Shown piece after piece: positions 49,444 through 57,890 of a stretch of 64,000 nt of DNA; position 1 is the first letter of the stretch, and each line of letters begins with the position of its first letter. Source of the stretch: Streptomyces kurssanovii (GTDB lineage: Bacteria; Actinomycetota; Actinomycetes; Streptomycetales; Streptomycetaceae); assembly GCF_014649695.1 (NCBI RefSeq), contig NZ_BMTN01000003.1, forward strand, positions 663,894 through 727,893. The letters are read 5' to 3'. The position numbers and the translations under genes were made by a program. The notes under the pieces were generated by a model that saw only the letters and a list, made by a program, of their open reading frames with translations, was not told the DNA's origin and did not search any database.

Positions 49444-50678
49444 GTCGGATCTCCTGCTTTGGTGACGGACCATTGGGTGACGGGCATGGCCTGGCGCCAG
49501 CCGGTGAAGCCGCCGACGGGCACGGCGTGGGAGACGGCCAGGCGGACGAGTTCGCCGCCGTGGCGCGCGTAGCGCTCGGCCAGCAGCGCCTCCGACTCGA
49601 GGGTGACCGTGTTGGCGACCAGCCGGCCGCCCCTCGGCAGCGCGTCCCAGCAGGCGTCCAGGAGGCCCGGTGCGGTGAGCCCGCCGCCGATGAACACCGC
49701 TGCGGGGACGGGGAGTCCGGCCAGCGCGTCCGGCGCGGCGCCGGTGACGACACGCAGGGCCGGCACGCCGAGGCCGTCCGCGTTGCGGGCGATACGCGCG
49801 GCCCGGACCGGGTCGCGCTCGACGGTGACGGCCCGGCAGGAGGGGTGCGTGCGCATCCACTCGATCGCGATGGAGCCGGAGCCGCCGCCGATGTCCCACA
49901 GCAGTTCGCCCGGCGCGGGGGCGAGAGCGGCGACGGTCGCGGCGCGTACGTGACGTTTGGTGAGCTGCCCGTCGTGCTCGTACGCCTCGTCGGGCAGGCC
50001 CGGGGCGGCGGACAGCCGCAACGCGCCCTCGTCGAGGCGGCATTCGAGGGCTATGACGTTCAGCGGGTCGCCGGGCGGCTCGGCCCAGGATTCGGCGTGG
50101 CCGTCCACGCAGCGCTCGGCCGCAGCGCCGAGCTGTTCGAGGACCCGTATCCGGGTCCCGCCGAAGCCCCGGTCGCGCAGCAGCGCGGCCACCTCGGAGG
50201 GTGTGTCCGGTCCGGCGCTGAGGACCAGCAGCCGGCGGCCGTCGTGCAGCGCGGCGGACAACTGTCCGGCGGGACGGCCGACGAGGGTGACGACGGCGGT
50301 GTCCTCGACGGGCCAGCCCAGTCGGGCGCAGGCGTACGAGACGGATGAGGCGTGCGGGACGACGTGCAGCGCGTCCGGTCCCAGCTCCTCGGCCAGCGCG
50401 CGGCCGATTCCGTAGAACATGGGGTCGCCGCTGGCCAGGACGGCGAGTCTGCGGCCCCGGTGGGCGGCGAGCAGCCCGGCGACGGCGGGCCGCAGGGGGC
50501 TCGGCCAGGTGACGCGCTCGGGCGTGCAGTCGGCGGGCAGCAGCTCCAACTGCCGTGCACCGCCGATGACGACCTGTGCGTCCCGCAGCGCGTCCTGCGC
50601 GGTCCCGGGGAGTCCTGGCCAGCCGTCGGCGCCGATTCCGACGACGGTTACTGCTGGTGAGCGTGGTGCGGGGGTCAC
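49440..50678 (-). CDS. cobL: Precorrin-6Y C5,15-methyltransferase (decarboxylating) CobL
   Basis: A 412-residue fusion of a CbiE-like and a CbiT-like half. N-terminal VTVVGIGADGWPGLPGTAQDAL and VLASGDPMFYGIGRAL belong to CbiE (C-5). The C-terminal LLWDIGGGSGSIAIEWMR plus 'AVTVERDPVRAARIARNADGLG' is CbiT (C-15 methylation and decarboxylation of the acetate chain). It is the first gene of the cobLM operon. The start at 50678 has no strong ribosome site. No riboswitch-like B12 box was seen upstream. Confidence 0.95.
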   Translation of the reverse strand: MTPAPRSPAVTVVGIGADGWPGLPGTAQDALRDAQVVIGGARQLELLPADCTPERVTWPSPLRPAVAGLLAAHRGRRLAVLASGDPMFYGIGRALAEELGPDALHVVPHASSVSYACARLGWPVEDTAVVTLVGRPAGQLSAALHDGRRLLVLSAGPDTPSEVAALLRDRGFGGTRIRVLEQLGAAAERCVDGHAESWAEPPGDPLNVIALECRLDEGALRLSAAPGLPDEAYEHDGQLTKRHVRAATVAALAPAPGELLWDIGGGSGSIAIEWMRTHPSCRAVTVERDPVRAARIARNADGLGVPALRVVTGAAPDALAGLPVPAAVFIGGGLTAPGLLDACWDALPRGGRLVANTVTLESEALLAERYARHGGELVRLAVSHAVPVGGFTGWRQAMPVTQWSVTKAGDPT

Positions 50679-50827
50679 TGAGCGGTACCTCGTCGGTGGA
50701 ACGGCAGGGGCGCAGCCGCACTCTACTGGCCGCGTGCGGCGGCGTCGGCGGGCCCCCGGGTTACCCGCGGTGTCACGGCGCGGGCGACGGTCCGCCCGCT
50801 GTCGGTGGTGCGCGGCACACTGGAGGC

Positions 50828-51085
50828 ATGTGCCGCAGCATCAAGACTCTCCGTCCGCCCGTCCTTCCCGAAGAGGCCACCGAGGAGGACATCCGCGCCG
50901 CCGCCCTGCAGTACGTGCGGAAGGTCTCCGGCTTCCGGGCCCCGGCCGCGCACAACCGCGAGGTGTTCGACGAGGCCGTCGAGGAGATCGCGGAAGCGAC
51001 CCGCAGACTCCTCGAGGGGCTCGAGATCCGCGGCTCCGGCGGTCATGCCGCTAAGCGGCAGGCTCAGGAGCCGGACGCCGCATGA
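50828..51085 (+). CDS. DUF2277-family small protein
   Basis: An 85-residue protein, MCRSIKTLRPPVLPEEATEE followed by DIRAAALQYVRKVSGFRAP and 'AHNREVFDEAVEEIAEATRRLL'. This is the whole DUF2277 domain, a small helical protein of unknown function in actinobacteria. GGAGG lies just before ATG 50828. Its last 35 bp overlap the end of the convergent DedA gene. Confidence 0.88.
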   Translation: MCRSIKTLRPPVLPEEATEEDIRAAALQYVRKVSGFRAPAAHNREVFDEAVEEIAEATRRLLEGLEIRGSGGHAAKRQAQEPDAA

Positions 51086-51707
51086 AGTAGGCGGCGAGGG
51101 AGCCCGCGCCGAACAGGGCGAGCACGGACACCGCCGCGCCGATCCAGCTCGCGCCGAGCCACTGGCCGCCGAACCAGCCGAGCCCGACGGCGTAGCCGGC
51201 CCAGGCGATCCCGGCCAGGGCCGACCAGGGGAGGAACTCCTTCACCTTGCGGTGCGCCGCGCCCGCGCCCAGTGAGACCACGGAGCGGCCGGCGGGGGCG
51301 AAACGGGCGATGACGACGAGCGCGCCGCCACCCCGTCCGAGCGCCACGCCGAGACGTTCCTGCGCCGTCGTCAGGCGGCGTGAGCGGGCGATGGCCCGGT
51401 CCAGCCGGTCCCCGCCGCGCCAGGCGAGCCGGTAGGCGACCATGTCGCCCAGTACGGACGCGGTCGCCGCGCACAGCACGAGGACCAGCAGCGACGGGAC
51501 CTCGCGCGGTACTTGGCCCGCCGCGCCGGCGACGGCGGTGGCGCCGGGCGCGGCCGTGGAGCCGGCGGCCGCGGCGGTGGCGGCCGTGATCACCAGCACT
51601 CCGCTGGGCAGCACGGGCAGGAACACGTCGAGAAGGACGGACAGGGCCACGACGGCGTAGATCCATGGGCTGCCGGTCAGCGACCCAATGCTCTCGAGCA
51701 CCTTGAC
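51051..51707 (-). CDS. DedA-family (SNARE-associated) membrane protein
   Basis: A 218-residue integral membrane protein from GTG 51707 (GGGGAGAG upstream). It has the DedA core: hydrophobic SPWIYAVVALSVLLDVFLPVLPSGVL, then 'GDMVAYRLAWRGGDRLD', and VVIARFAPAGRSVVSLGAGA with the conserved R-x2-P/A-x-R-re-entrant loop, followed by WSALAGIAWAGYAVGLGWFG. DedA proteins take part in membrane lipid flipping and proton-dependent homeostasis. The frame to 51803 is not supported. Confidence 0.86.
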   Translation of the reverse strand, partial: VKVLESIGSLTGSPWIYAVVALSVLLDVFLPVLPSGVLVITAATAAAAGSTAAPGATAVAGAAGQVPREVPSLLVLVLCAATASVLGDMVAYRLAWRGGDRLDRAIARSRRLTTAQERLGVALGRGGGALVVIARFAPAGRSVVSLGAGAAHRKVKEFLPWSALAGIAWAGYAVGLGWFGGQWLGASWIGAAVSVLALFGAGSLAAYFMRRPAPEPAA

Positions 51708-51954
51708 TCTCCCCGTTCCTGGCAGGGCCACGGTGTCGCAGGGGAGCGGCAGGCGGCCAGACAGCTGTACAGCGTACGCCTGGAGCGCCGAGGAGATCGA
51801 CAAGGGGCGTTCCCCCGCCGGACACCGGGACGAAACCGCCCGTACGGAGCCCGTACGGAACCAGGAGCCGGCACGGGAGGAACGTCCGCCGCCCGGACCG
51901 TCCCTGAGTCGGCCTCACGGCCCCGGGGACGAGGACCGCTCCCGGGGACGCGGA

Positions 51955-51986
51955 CGCCCGGCCCCTCCGGAGGGAGGGACCGGGCG
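51955..51986 (-). terminator. Terminator after the DoxX gene
   Basis: A 14-bp stem with one mismatch (CGCCCGGCCCCTCC / GGAGGGACCGGGCG) and a GGAG loop, 16 bp after the DoxX stop. Confidence 0.7.
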
Positions 51987-52002
51987 GTGCTACTGCGACA
52001 GG

Positions 52003-52470
52003 TCAGGCGGCGGCGGTGGCCCGTTCCTCGCGCTGCTCCGCCGGACGGGCGGCGCGACGCGTTGCGAACAGCCGGTCCAGCGCCAGGGCGCCGGGGCCGG
52101 TGAAGACCAGCAGCAGGAACGCCCAGCAGAACATCGCCGACGCCTCACCGCCGTTCTGCAGCGGGAACAGCGACTCGGGCTGATGGACCTTGAAGTACGC
52201 GTACGCCATCGAGCCGGAGGCGACGAGGGCCGCGCTGCGGGTGCCGACGCCGAGCAGGACCAGGACTCCGGCGACCAGCTGGATCACCGCCGCGTACCAG
52301 CCGGGCCAGGTACCGGCCGGGACGGTGCCGCCGCCCGCCGCGCCGCCCAGGACGCCGAACAGTGAGGCGGCGCCGTGGCAGAGGAACAGCAGACCCACGA
52401 CGGCGCGGAACAGGCCGAGCGCATAGGGCTGCGCCTGTTCCAGGCGTGCGGGCAGGGGGGAGGTGCTCAT
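52003..52470 (-). CDS. DoxX-family membrane protein
   Basis: A 155-residue protein with four hydrophobic segments: 'LGLFRAVVGLLFLCHGAASLFG', WYAAVIQLVAGVLVLLGVG, 'AALVASGSMAYAYFKVH' and 'AMFCWAFLLLVFTGPGALALD'. This is the DoxX pattern, including FLCHGAASLFG where the family often has a His. DoxX proteins take part in redox or thiol stress complexes at the membrane. An iron box lies 45 bp upstream of the start codon, suggesting iron-dependent repression, which is notable for this family. Confidence 0.85.
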   Translation of the reverse strand: MSTSPLPARLEQAQPYALGLFRAVVGLLFLCHGAASLFGVLGGAAGGGTVPAGTWPGWYAAVIQLVAGVLVLLGVGTRSAALVASGSMAYAYFKVHQPESLFPLQNGGEASAMFCWAFLLLVFTGPGALALDRLFATRRAARPAEQREERATAAA

Positions 52471-52514
52471 GTGGGGGCTCCTTCGGTTTCGGGGACAGAA
52501 CCGATGAGGGGGCC

Positions 52515-52533
52515 CCAGGTTAGGCAGACCTAA
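52515..52533 (-). promoter_or_regulatory. DmdR/IdeR-type iron box
   Basis: CCAGGTTAGGCAGACCTAA matches the actinobacterial iron-box consensus TTAGGTTAGGCTCACCTAA at 15 of 19 positions, with the full TTAGG...CCTAA palindrome. It lies upstream of the DoxX start, in a short A/T-rich patch that should be the promoter. Confidence 0.72.
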
Positions 52534-52776
52534 TCATTACTTGCAAGTTCAACATTTTCTGGCGGGCTGCTTTTGGCCGAAGCTTCCACTTCGTCACCGG
52601 CCCGCATCGGCCGACACGTGAGGGCACCCGGACCTGGCCTCCCTCGTGGCAGGCAGCGGCGTCCTCCGGTTTCGTGACACGGCAGGCTGAATACCGGGCG
52701 CTCCACCGAGGGCTGCCCTCGGCGCGGCGCACCGTGGTTTGGCGGGAAAGCGGCGCTCCCCGGGCCGGCGGGCAGC

Positions 52777-52848
52777 CGGTCAAGGAGCCGTCGGTCAAGG
52801 AGCCCTCGGTCAGGAGCCCTCGGTCAGGAGCCGTCGGTCAGGAGCCGT
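52777..52848. repeat. Five tandem 14-15-bp units at the 3' end of the PhoD gene
   Basis: Units CGGTCAAGGAGCCGT, CGGTCAAGGAGCCCT, then CGGTCAGGAGCCCT and two CGGTCAGGAGCCGT. The array begins outside the gene and runs into its last codons, so the terminal residues LTDGS derive from a repeat unit. Confidence 0.8.
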
Positions 52849-54508
52849 CCGTCAGCGAGCGGTCGAACACGGTCGTCAACCGCCCGCGGCCGTCGGCGCG
52901 CGCCCGGTCCAGCCGCAGCGATGCCGTACGTCCTCGCAGGGTCAGGGTCATCAGCTGATTGCCGAACCACGGCCCGCCCCCGCGCCCCCAGCGGACGAGA
53001 GGTTCGCCGGTGCGGCCGTGCCGGGCGAAGAGGCGGCCCAGCCGCCGTCCCGCTCGGCTCCAGCCGAACCGGAAGCCGATCCTCACCACTTTGGGGACGG
53101 AGTTGTGCACAGGGGAGCACGTCAGTTGGAGCACCCGCGCGTCCGGGACGGCGACGGCGCCCGCGCCCCCGGGACCGCCGGGCCGTGCCGGCTCCGCCAC
53201 GTACGCGTGATGGACGTCCCCCGAGAGCACGCACACCGTCGCCGGCGCGTCCGGACCGCTGCCCACCTCGATGATCAGCCGTGTCAGCTCCTCGAACGAG
53301 GAAGGGAACGCCGACCAGTGCTCCAGATCCGCGTGGCGGCGCACGCTCTCCCCGAACCGTGCCCACCGCGCTCCGCGCTCGCCGCGGCACAGTGCCGCGT
53401 TCCAGGTCTCGGCCTCGTGGATCAGCGGCGGCAGCAGCCAGGGCAGCGACGTGCCGAGAAGGAGGTGGTCGTACGAGCCGCGTTTCTCCAGGGCCTGTTC
53501 GCGCAGCCAGGCGGCCTCGTCCGCGTCGAGCATGGATCTGTTCTGCTCGTCCAGGACGCGGGCGGCACGGGTGTCGATCATCAGCAACCGGGTCCGGCCG
53601 AAGTCCCGCCGGTAGCTCCAGCGCGCGACGGACGCGTCCCGGTCGGCCGCCTCCGCGAACTGCCGCAGGGCCTGCGTGCCGTCGGGCGCCGACCGCACCG
53701 CCTCGTAGAGCGGGTCGGCGGCCAGCTCGGCGGGGGACAGATTGCCCAGGTGCTGGTACACCCAGTACGACATCAGCGCGCTGAGGATCCGCTCCCGCCA
53801 CCACGGCGTCGCCCGCATCTCGGCCAGCCAGGCCGTGCTGGTGTTCCAGTCGTCGATGACGTCGTGGTCGTCGAAGATCATGCAGCTGGGCACGGTGGAG
53901 AGCAGCCAGCGGACGTCGGGGTCCCGCCACGATTCGTCGTACAGCCAGGTGTACTCCTCGTAGTCCGCCACCCCGGATCCCGGCGGCACTTCGCGGTCGC
54001 GGCCGGCCGACAGCCGTGCGCTGGTGGCCTCGGAGACCTCGTCCGCGTACACCTGGTCGCCGAGCAGCAGCAGGACGTCCGGGCGCTCCTCCTCGGGGGC
54101 GGAGGCCAGCTTGGCGGCGAGGGTGTCCAGGGCGTCGGGACCCACCGGATCGTGGCCGCGGGCGGGGCGGGCGGCCCAGCGGCAGGAGCCGAACGTGACC
54201 CGCACAAAGTCCCCGGGGACATCCGGGGTGCGGATGGTGCTGGGCGGGTGGGGCGAGTCGTCGAGCGGCCAGACGCGGTCGCCGTCGAGGAACACCTCGT
54301 AGGCGGTCGACGAGCCCGGTGTCAGGCCGGTCACGGTGACCAGGGCGTAGTGGTGACCCGCGACCGTGAACGTACGCGAAGAGCCGCCGCCCTGCTCGCA
54401 GCGGACCTCGGCCGTGCACGGGCGGCCGGTCTCGACCCAGACGGTCGCGGAGGTGCCCGTGTCCCAGTCGACGTGCCGCAGCAGCGGCCCAAGGCGAAGC
54501 CCGGTCAT
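52838..54508 (-). CDS. PhoD-like alkaline phosphatase/phosphodiesterase
   Basis: A 556-residue metallophosphatase. An N-terminal Fn3-like domain (TGLRLGPLLRHVDWDTGTSATVWVETG, TVTGLTPGSSTAYEVFLDG) precedes the catalytic domain with VRVTFGSCRW, LLLLGDQVYADEV, 'CMIFDDHDVIDDWN' and VCVLSGDVHHAYVAE, the Ca/Fe ligands of PhoD. No Tat signal peptide is present, so this is a cytoplasmic PhoD-like enzyme. The start ATG 54508 has GAGAGGGG upstream, which lies in a large hairpin (54514-54558). The last five codons are within the tandem repeat array. Confidence 0.9.
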   Translation of the reverse strand: MTGLRLGPLLRHVDWDTGTSATVWVETGRPCTAEVRCEQGGGSSRTFTVAGHHYALVTVTGLTPGSSTAYEVFLDGDRVWPLDDSPHPPSTIRTPDVPGDFVRVTFGSCRWAARPARGHDPVGPDALDTLAAKLASAPEEERPDVLLLLGDQVYADEVSEATSARLSAGRDREVPPGSGVADYEEYTWLYDESWRDPDVRWLLSTVPSCMIFDDHDVIDDWNTSTAWLAEMRATPWWRERILSALMSYWVYQHLGNLSPAELAADPLYEAVRSAPDGTQALRQFAEAADRDASVARWSYRRDFGRTRLLMIDTRAARVLDEQNRSMLDADEAAWLREQALEKRGSYDHLLLGTSLPWLLPPLIHEAETWNAALCRGERGARWARFGESVRRHADLEHWSAFPSSFEELTRLIIEVGSGPDAPATVCVLSGDVHHAYVAEPARPGGPGGAGAVAVPDARVLQLTCSPVHNSVPKVVRIGFRFGWSRAGRRLGRLFARHGRTGEPLVRWGRGGGPWFGNQLMTLTLRGRTASLRLDRARADGRGRLTTVFDRSLTDGS

Positions 54509-54513
54509 GTGAT

Positions 54514-54558
54514 GCCCCTCTCCGTCGCCCCGTACGGTACGGAACGACGGAGAGGGGC
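54514..54558 (-). promoter_or_regulatory. Hairpin covering the PhoD ribosome site
   Basis: A 14-bp perfect inverted repeat (GCCCCTCTCCGTCG / CGACGGAGAGGGGC) with a 17-base loop. On the mRNA its 3' arm contains the PhoD ribosome site. It may terminate the upstream nuclease transcript, block PhoD translation, or both. Confidence 0.55.
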
Positions 54559-54615
54559 GTGCCGGTTCCGCGGACCCGTGGTGTGTCCCCGGCGGGGCCC
54601 TGCGCGGCGGCCGGC

Positions 54616-55278
54616 TCAGCAGCCGTTCAGGATGCTCTGCAGCGCGCTCTTCTCCGCCGAGTCGACCTTGAGGTTCCAGTAGTACTTCGTGTGCACCCAC
54701 ATCCGGGCGTACATGCAGCGGTACGAGGTGACCGGCGGCAGCCACTCGGCCGGGTCCTGGTCGCCCTTGGACTGGTTGACGTTGTCCGTGACGGCGATGA
54801 GCTGCGGGCGGGTCAGGTCGTTGGCGAACTGCTGGCGCTTGGAGGTGGTCCAGCTGTTCGCGCCGGAACGCCACGCCTCCGCCAGCGGGACTATGTGGTC
54901 GATGTCGACGTCGGAGGCCGCGGACCAGGTGGCGCCGTCGTAGGGGGAGAACCAGCGGCCGCTGGTCGCCGCGCAGCTGGAGTCCTGCACGACGTTGGTG
55001 CCGTCCCGCTTGAGTACGACCTCACGGGTGTTGCAGGCGCCCGACTGAGTGATCCAGTGCGGGAACAGGTCACGGCTGTAGCCGGTGGAGGAGCCCTCCG
55101 CGGACACGGTCAGCTGGCTGAGGTAGCTGCGGGCGGTGGTGGCGCTGACCGGGGTGGGCGGGGCGGCCTGTGCGGTGGGAGAGGTGGCCAGCAGGCCGGC
55201 CATGGCGAGGGCGGACGTGACGGCGAGCACGGCTGCGCGGCGGACGCCGCGGCTTCGACGCGCGTAGACACCTGACAT
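54616..55278 (-). CDS. Secreted HNH-type nuclease (GmrSD C-terminal/DUF1524-like)
   Basis: A 220-residue protein from ATG 55278 with AAGGAG nearby. The signal peptide has the RRSRGVRRAAVLAVTSALAMAGL core ending AQAA, so it is exported. The nuclease part has DVDIDHIVPLAEAWRSGA (His-Asn-His-like metal site), 'FANDLTRPQLIAVTDNVNQSKGDQDPAEW' and YRCMYARMWVHTKYYWNLKV. It is a common secreted Streptomyces nuclease family, probably for use of external DNA. Confidence 0.88.
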   Translation of the reverse strand: MSGVYARRSRGVRRAAVLAVTSALAMAGLLATSPTAQAAPPTPVSATTARSYLSQLTVSAEGSSTGYSRDLFPHWITQSGACNTREVVLKRDGTNVVQDSSCAATSGRWFSPYDGATWSAASDVDIDHIVPLAEAWRSGANSWTTSKRQQFANDLTRPQLIAVTDNVNQSKGDQDPAEWLPPVTSYRCMYARMWVHTKYYWNLKVDSAEKSALQSILNGC

Positions 55279-55444
55279 GCGAACTCCTTCGAGGTGGGGG
55301 GAACTTGGCCGTTCGGGCGTGGCCATGTTCGCGGCGCCAGGTTTCTCGGGGATGGGCGCCAGGTAACAGGGTGGCGACATGGGCACGTCACATCAAGGGT
55401 TCTGACGCGCCGACATGATCCTTGGGGCGTCGTAATGTTGCGGC

Positions 55445-56206
55445 GTGCTGCTGCCGGTCAACCTCACCCTCGGGGCCGTACTGGCCGTCCTGCTGGTCGC
55501 CGCGGCGTCCGTGGCGGCCGTCGCCCACCTGGGGCGTTCCCGCGACATCGCCGTCGCGGGCGTGCGCGCGGCGGTCCAACTCGCCGCCGTGTCACTGGCG
55601 ATCGGCTGGGTCGTCCGCTCCGTCCCGCTGCTGCTGGCCTTCCTCGTGCTGATGTACGCGGTCGCCGTCCGCACCGCCGGCCGGCGCATCACCGCCAACG
55701 GCACCTGGTGGTGGGCCGGTCTGCCGATCGCCGCGGGAGTGCTCCCCGTCGTGGCCGCGCTGCTCCTCACCGGACTGGTGCCGGTGAAGGGCATCACGCT
55801 GATCCCCGTGACCGGCATCCTGATCGGCGGCGCCCTGAGCGTGACGGCGGTCGGCGGCCGGCGGGCGCTCGACGAGCTCGAGCAGCGCCGCGGTGAGGTG
55901 GAGGCCGGGCTCGCCCTCGGCCTGGTCGACCGCGACGCCCGCCTCGAGGTCGCCCGCGAGCCCGCGTCCGACGCGCTGCTCCCCGGCCTCGACCAGACCA
56001 GGACCGTCGGCCTCGTCACACTGCCGGGCGCCTTCGTCGGCATGCTGCTGGGCGGCGCCTCGCCCGTGGAGGCGGGCGCGGTGCAGCTCTTCGTGCTGGT
56101 CGCGCTGATGGCCGTCCAGGCGGTCGCGGTGGCCCTGGTGGTGGAACTGGTGGCGAGGGGACGGCTGCACAGGGACGGCACACGGGGGCGCGGCGCGCGG
56201 CCCTGA
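55445..56206 (+). CDS. FetB-like (UPF0014) membrane permease, orphan
   Basis: A 253-residue protein with six or more hydrophobic segments: VNLTLGAVLAVLLVAAASVA, 'AAVQLAAVSLAIGWVVRSVPLLLAFLVLMYAVAVR', LPIAAGVLPVVAALLLTGLVPVKGITLIPVTGILIGGALS, and TRTVGLVTLPGAFVGMLLGGASPVEAGAVQLFVLVALMAVQ. These are the UPF0014/FetB permease blocks. In E. coli FetB works with the ATPase FetA to export iron; no ATPase gene is adjacent here, so a partner must be elsewhere or the protein acts alone. The start is GTG 55445 with no clear ribosome site. Confidence 0.85.
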   Translation: MLLPVNLTLGAVLAVLLVAAASVAAVAHLGRSRDIAVAGVRAAVQLAAVSLAIGWVVRSVPLLLAFLVLMYAVAVRTAGRRITANGTWWWAGLPIAAGVLPVVAALLLTGLVPVKGITLIPVTGILIGGALSVTAVGGRRALDELEQRRGEVEAGLALGLVDRDARLEVAREPASDALLPGLDQTRTVGLVTLPGAFVGMLLGGASPVEAGAVQLFVLVALMAVQAVAVALVVELVARGRLHRDGTRGRGARP

Positions 56207-56295
56207 CCCGCCCCGCCCGGGCGCGGCCGGACCGGCGCGGCCGCGGGCCCGCACGGCCGGCGCTTCGCGTTCGGCCGGGGTCCTCGCGTACGCTG

Positions 56296-56418
56296 TTCAG
56301 CGCAGAAGGGGAGTAGCTCTTCGCCGGACCGTCGACATACTGCTGGGCCTCGTGCCCGGCCGGCGCCCGGAGGCGGTCCGTGATCGACGGTCGCCAGCGA
56401 GACCTTCGGCCGCAGTGC
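56296..56418 (+). promoter_or_regulatory. yybP-ykoY manganese riboswitch
   Basis: The leader has GAAGGGGAGTAGCTCTTCGCC, then GGACCGTCGACATACTGC, and after a hairpin GGTCGCCAGCGAGACCTTCGGC, in the order of the yybP-ykoY aptamer with its conserved loops. It precedes a TMEM165/GDT1 exporter gene by about 100 bases, the usual target. Boundaries are approximate. Manganese binding should raise expression. Confidence 0.88.
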
Positions 56419-56520
56419 CCATGTATCCGTCCATGGCGCTGCCGTGCCGAAGCGACCCCTGAAACGCCTCAGGTCACTCTCGGCAGGGCCGCGCCGCGCC
56501 TACCGATCGAGGATTCATCC

Positions 56521-57108
56521 GTGATCAGCTTCACCGTCATGGCGATCACGTTCGGCGTCGTCTTCCTCGCCGAACTGCCCGACAAGACCGCTCTCGCCGG
56601 TCTCGTGCTGGGCACCCGATACCGCGCCTCGTACGTCTTCGCCGGTGTCGCGGCGGCCTTCGCCGTCCATGTCGCGCTCGCCATCGCCGCGGGCAGCGTG
56701 CTGACCTTGCTGCCGCACCGGCTGGTGCAGGCAGTGGTGGGTGTCCTCTTCCTCGCGGGCGCGCTGATGCTGCTGCTGAAGAAGGGCGACGACGAGGAGG
56801 AGACCGTCAAGGCGGCCCCTGCGGACCAGTCGTTCTGGAAGGTCTCGGGCGCGGGCTTCATGCTCATCCTCGTCGCCGAGTTCGGAGACCTCACCCAGAT
56901 CATGACGGCCAACCTCGCCGCCCGTTACGACAGCCCCGTTTCGGTCGGGCTCGGCGCCGTGCTGGCGCTGTGGTCCGTCGCCGGCATCGGCATCCTGGGC
57001 GGAAGGACACTCATGCGGTACGTGCCGCTGAAGCTGATCACCAAGGTCGCGGCCTGCCTGATGCTGGCCCTCGCCGGCTTCAGCCTCTTCGAGGCGATCA
57101 CCGGCTGA
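56521..57108 (+). CDS. TMEM165/GDT1-family cation exporter (MneA-like)
   Basis: A 195-residue membrane protein that should export Mn(II) or Ca(II). The two family motifs are both present: VVFLAELPDKTALAGLVLG (E-x-G/P-D-K-T) and LILVAEFGDLTQIMTAN (E-x-G-D-x-T/S). Six hydrophobic helices lie around them. GTG 56521 begins the first repeat; the upstream reading frame to 56380 lies in the riboswitch. A TMEM165 gene behind a manganese riboswitch fits manganese detoxification. Confidence 0.93.
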   Translation: MISFTVMAITFGVVFLAELPDKTALAGLVLGTRYRASYVFAGVAAAFAVHVALAIAAGSVLTLLPHRLVQAVVGVLFLAGALMLLLKKGDDEEETVKAAPADQSFWKVSGAGFMLILVAEFGDLTQIMTANLAARYDSPVSVGLGAVLALWSVAGIGILGGRTLMRYVPLKLITKVAACLMLALAGFSLFEAITG

Positions 57109-57117
57109 GCCGCCGGA

Positions 57118-57771
57118 TCAGGCGGCGCGCAGCCCGATCGTGCCGTCGTCGTGCGCGGTGACGGTGAGGTGCGTGAGGTCCGGCACGTGGAGGTCGGGCG
57201 CCATCGCCGCGGCGCGCGGCCCCACGCCGACGACCCGCATGCCCGCGGCGCGGGCCGCTGTGATGCCGGCCTCCGAGTCCTCGAACGCCACGCACTCCTC
57301 AGGGGCGAAGCCCAGCTCGGCGGCGCCCTTGAGGAAGCCCTCCGGGTCCGGCTTGCTGGCGCCGACACATTCGGCCGTCACACGGACCTGCGGCATCGGC
57401 AGCCCGGCCGCGCTCATCCGGGCCGTGGCCAGCGCGAGGTCGGCCGAGGTCACCAGGGCGTGCGGAAGGGCGGCGACGGCGGCCATGAAGGCGGGGGCGC
57501 CGGCGACCGGGACGACGCCGTCGGTGTCGGCGGTCTCCAGGGCGAGCAGCACGCGGTTGTCGGCGTGATTCTGCTCCATGGGGCGGTCCGGCAGCAGGAT
57601 TGCCATCGTCGCGTAGCCCTGGCGGCCGTGGACGGTCTTGAGCGCCTCCTCGGCGTCCAGCCCGTGCTCGATCGCCCAGGCCCGCCAGACCCGCTCCACC
57701 ACCGCGTCCGAATTGACGATGGTGCCGTCCATGTCCAGCAGGAGGGCGCGGGCGGTCAGGGCGGTCGTCAT
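57118..57771 (-). CDS. HAD-superfamily sugar phosphatase (beta-phosphoglucomutase-like)
   Basis: A 217-residue protein from ATG 57771 (GGAG upstream). Motif I is LLLDMDGTIVNSDAVVERVW, the cap starts with 'WAIEHGLDAEEAL', motif II is ALVTSADLALA, motif III is GASKPDPEGFLKGA and motif IV is CVAFEDSEAGITAARAAGM. All four are intact. Relatives are HAD phosphatases acting on small sugar phosphates. It is convergent with the TMEM165 gene at a distance of 9 bp. Confidence 0.9.
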   Translation of the reverse strand: MTTALTARALLLDMDGTIVNSDAVVERVWRAWAIEHGLDAEEALKTVHGRQGYATMAILLPDRPMEQNHADNRVLLALETADTDGVVPVAGAPAFMAAVAALPHALVTSADLALATARMSAAGLPMPQVRVTAECVGASKPDPEGFLKGAAELGFAPEECVAFEDSEAGITAARAAGMRVVGVGPRAAAMAPDLHVPDLTHLTVTAHDDGTIGLRAA

Positions 57772-57890
57772 ACGGACTCCAGAGCGCGGCGGAAGGAAAA
57801 CAAGCGGCCTCGCCCGCCGGTCAGGGAATACGGGCGAAGCCACTTTGTTCCTTCACGATACAAAACGCGGTGGGGTAACGCCAATCCGTT

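Noticed and set aside
50679-50827. A second B12 riboswitch upstream of cobL
   Set aside because: No B12-box or aptamer elements in the 150-bp gap.
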